Assembly (NCBI GenBank): GCA_020851855.1
Contig: JADZBY010000279.1
Location: 1 to 5,333, forward strand
Direction: 5' to 3'
Origin: Anaerolineae bacterium
GTDB lineage: Bacteria; Chloroflexota; Anaerolineae; Aggregatilineales; UBA2796
Length of the DNA: 5,333 bases
Positions 4,747-5,333 of the stretch are shown piece after piece; position 1 is the first letter of the stretch; each line of letters opens with the position of its first letter. Below the pieces are notes generated by a model. The model did no database searches. It saw only the letters and a program-made list of their open reading frames with translations, and was not told where the DNA came from. The translations under genes were made by a program, and so were the position numbers.

Positions 4747-5333
4747 GAAATCCGGTTGGTCGGGTCTTCACGGCCCGCATTGGCGCGGCGTACGTCCTCG
4801 CCCTTTTGCAGCCAGCCCTGCCAGACCTCGCCCACATAGCCCTTTAATTCCCAGCCGCTCATGACGAACGGCACGCTGGGCGCGTCCGGACGGCAGGCGG
4901 GGCAATCAGCCACGATCCATTCGCCGTTGTACTTACGCGCGATGTGCACGTGCGTGCCGAACGAGTTCAGGTAAAAGCCCGCGCACGAGGGATGGCCCAC
5001 CGGGCTGCCGGTCTGCAACATCGTCCCGGCGGGCACGCGGTCCTGGTCCGCGATGTGCAGGTAGGTCAGCGCCCAGCCGGTGCGCTCGTCGCCGTCCATG
5101 TCCAGGTCGATCACGACGATGCCGTCGCCGCTGCGCACCACGAGGCCGGGAGCCATCGCCGTGGCATAAAACGGCGAGACGTAACACTGGCCCTGGGCCA
5201 CCACCAGCTCGGTGGGCGGGTCGGGCGGCGCAAAGTCCACCGAGGCCCAACCGCTGGCATAGGCGTCCCAGCCGCCGTGCGGGCCGGATGTGATGTACCA
5301 GGTCTGGTTCTGGGCAAAGGGCAGCGTCCAATC
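4740..5333 (-). CDS. M23 family metallopeptidase, LasA-like (partial, 5' end outside window)
   Basis: The frame stays open to the window edge, giving 197 visible residues plus the stop; the N-terminus is missing. Internal GTG codons such as the one at 5240 are not likely starts, because family sequence extends upstream of it (QTWYITSGPHGGW). The zinc-site pattern of LasA-type M23 endopeptidases is visible, numbering from the edge: His19 in GPHGG, Asp33 in ASVDFAPP, the catalytic-type His93 in TYLHIADQD, and His128/His130 in FGTHVHIA. The motif VRSGDGIVVIDLDMDGDERT lies between the second and third sites. All expected metal and catalytic residues seem present, so it is probably an active enzyme cutting glycyl or peptide bonds in peptidoglycan or protein, most likely outside the cell. 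Cysteines at 50 and 117 and a CPAC pair after the HVH motif may form disulphides. The stop overlaps the start of the SH3 gene, suggesting paired expression. Confidence 0.9.
   Translation of the reverse strand, partial: DWTLPFAQNQTWYITSGPHGGWDAYASGWASVDFAPPDPPTELVVAQGQCYVSPFYATAMAPGLVVRSGDGIVVIDLDMDGDERTGWALTYLHIADQDRVPAGTMLQTGSPVGHPSCAGFYLNSFGTHVHIARKYNGEWIVADCPACRPDAPSVPFVMSGWELKGYVGEVWQGWLQKGEDVRRANAGREDPTNRISW

Noticed and set aside
3664..4839. 391-codon plus-strand open frame across the acetyltransferase, SH3 and peptidase genes
   Set aside because: It is antisense to three genes with recognisable domains, and its product is very rich in Arg, Gly and Asp without any known fold. High GC content explains its length.

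Overview
The window is GC-rich (roughly two thirds G+C by eye) and almost fully coding, with two gene groups that converge on a short repeat-filled junction. Several things together suggest a member of the Chloroflexota (Anaerolineae-like). These are a lipoprotein with a Thr/Pro-rich start to its mature part, a membrane-anchored SH3 protein with a long Thr/Ala/Pro linker, a LasA-like M23 peptidase, a c-di-AMP receptor gene next to DUF2905 and queA, and interspersed palindromic repeats. The assignment rests on recognising these types of protein and repeat, not on a marker gene, so it is an inference.

Layout, left to right. Bases 1-268 have no gene: they hold a strongly palindromic repeat-like element (about 41-141) and a candidate promoter (199-226). 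A plus-strand group runs from 269 to 3254: a lipoprotein of unknown function, a canonical cyclic-di-AMP receptor (DarA/PstA, DUF970 family), a shortened and altered second DUF970 protein, a two-helix DUF2905 membrane protein, and queA. The gaps are 67, 32, 44 and 8 bases, so at least the last four genes probably form one transcription unit. Bases 3255-3420 are a convergent intergenic junction filled by an inverted-repeat element with a second hairpin repeat inside it. A minus-strand group is read from the right edge back to 3421: an M23 (LasA-like) metallopeptidase running off the window, an SH3-domain protein that overlaps it by a few bases, and a GNAT acetyltransferase.

How the genes fit together. 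queA acts in queuosine tRNA modification, and DUF2905 next to it is a neighbourhood I recall from other bacteria. The two DUF970 proteins point to second-messenger sensing; the first keeps nearly all the ligand contacts I can recall for DarA/PstA, while the second has lost several contacts and about 20 residues of a loop. The M23 and SH3 pair looks like an extracytoplasmic cell-wall module, with the peptidase probably cutting peptide cross-links and the SH3 protein held at the membrane.

The observations most worth following are the tandem DUF970 pair with a diverged second copy, the nested inverted-repeat element at the convergent junction, and the SH3 protein with hydrophobic segments at both ends, coupled to a LasA-like peptidase. 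I do not see a clearly new multi-gene system such as a defence island, CRISPR array or biosynthetic cluster.
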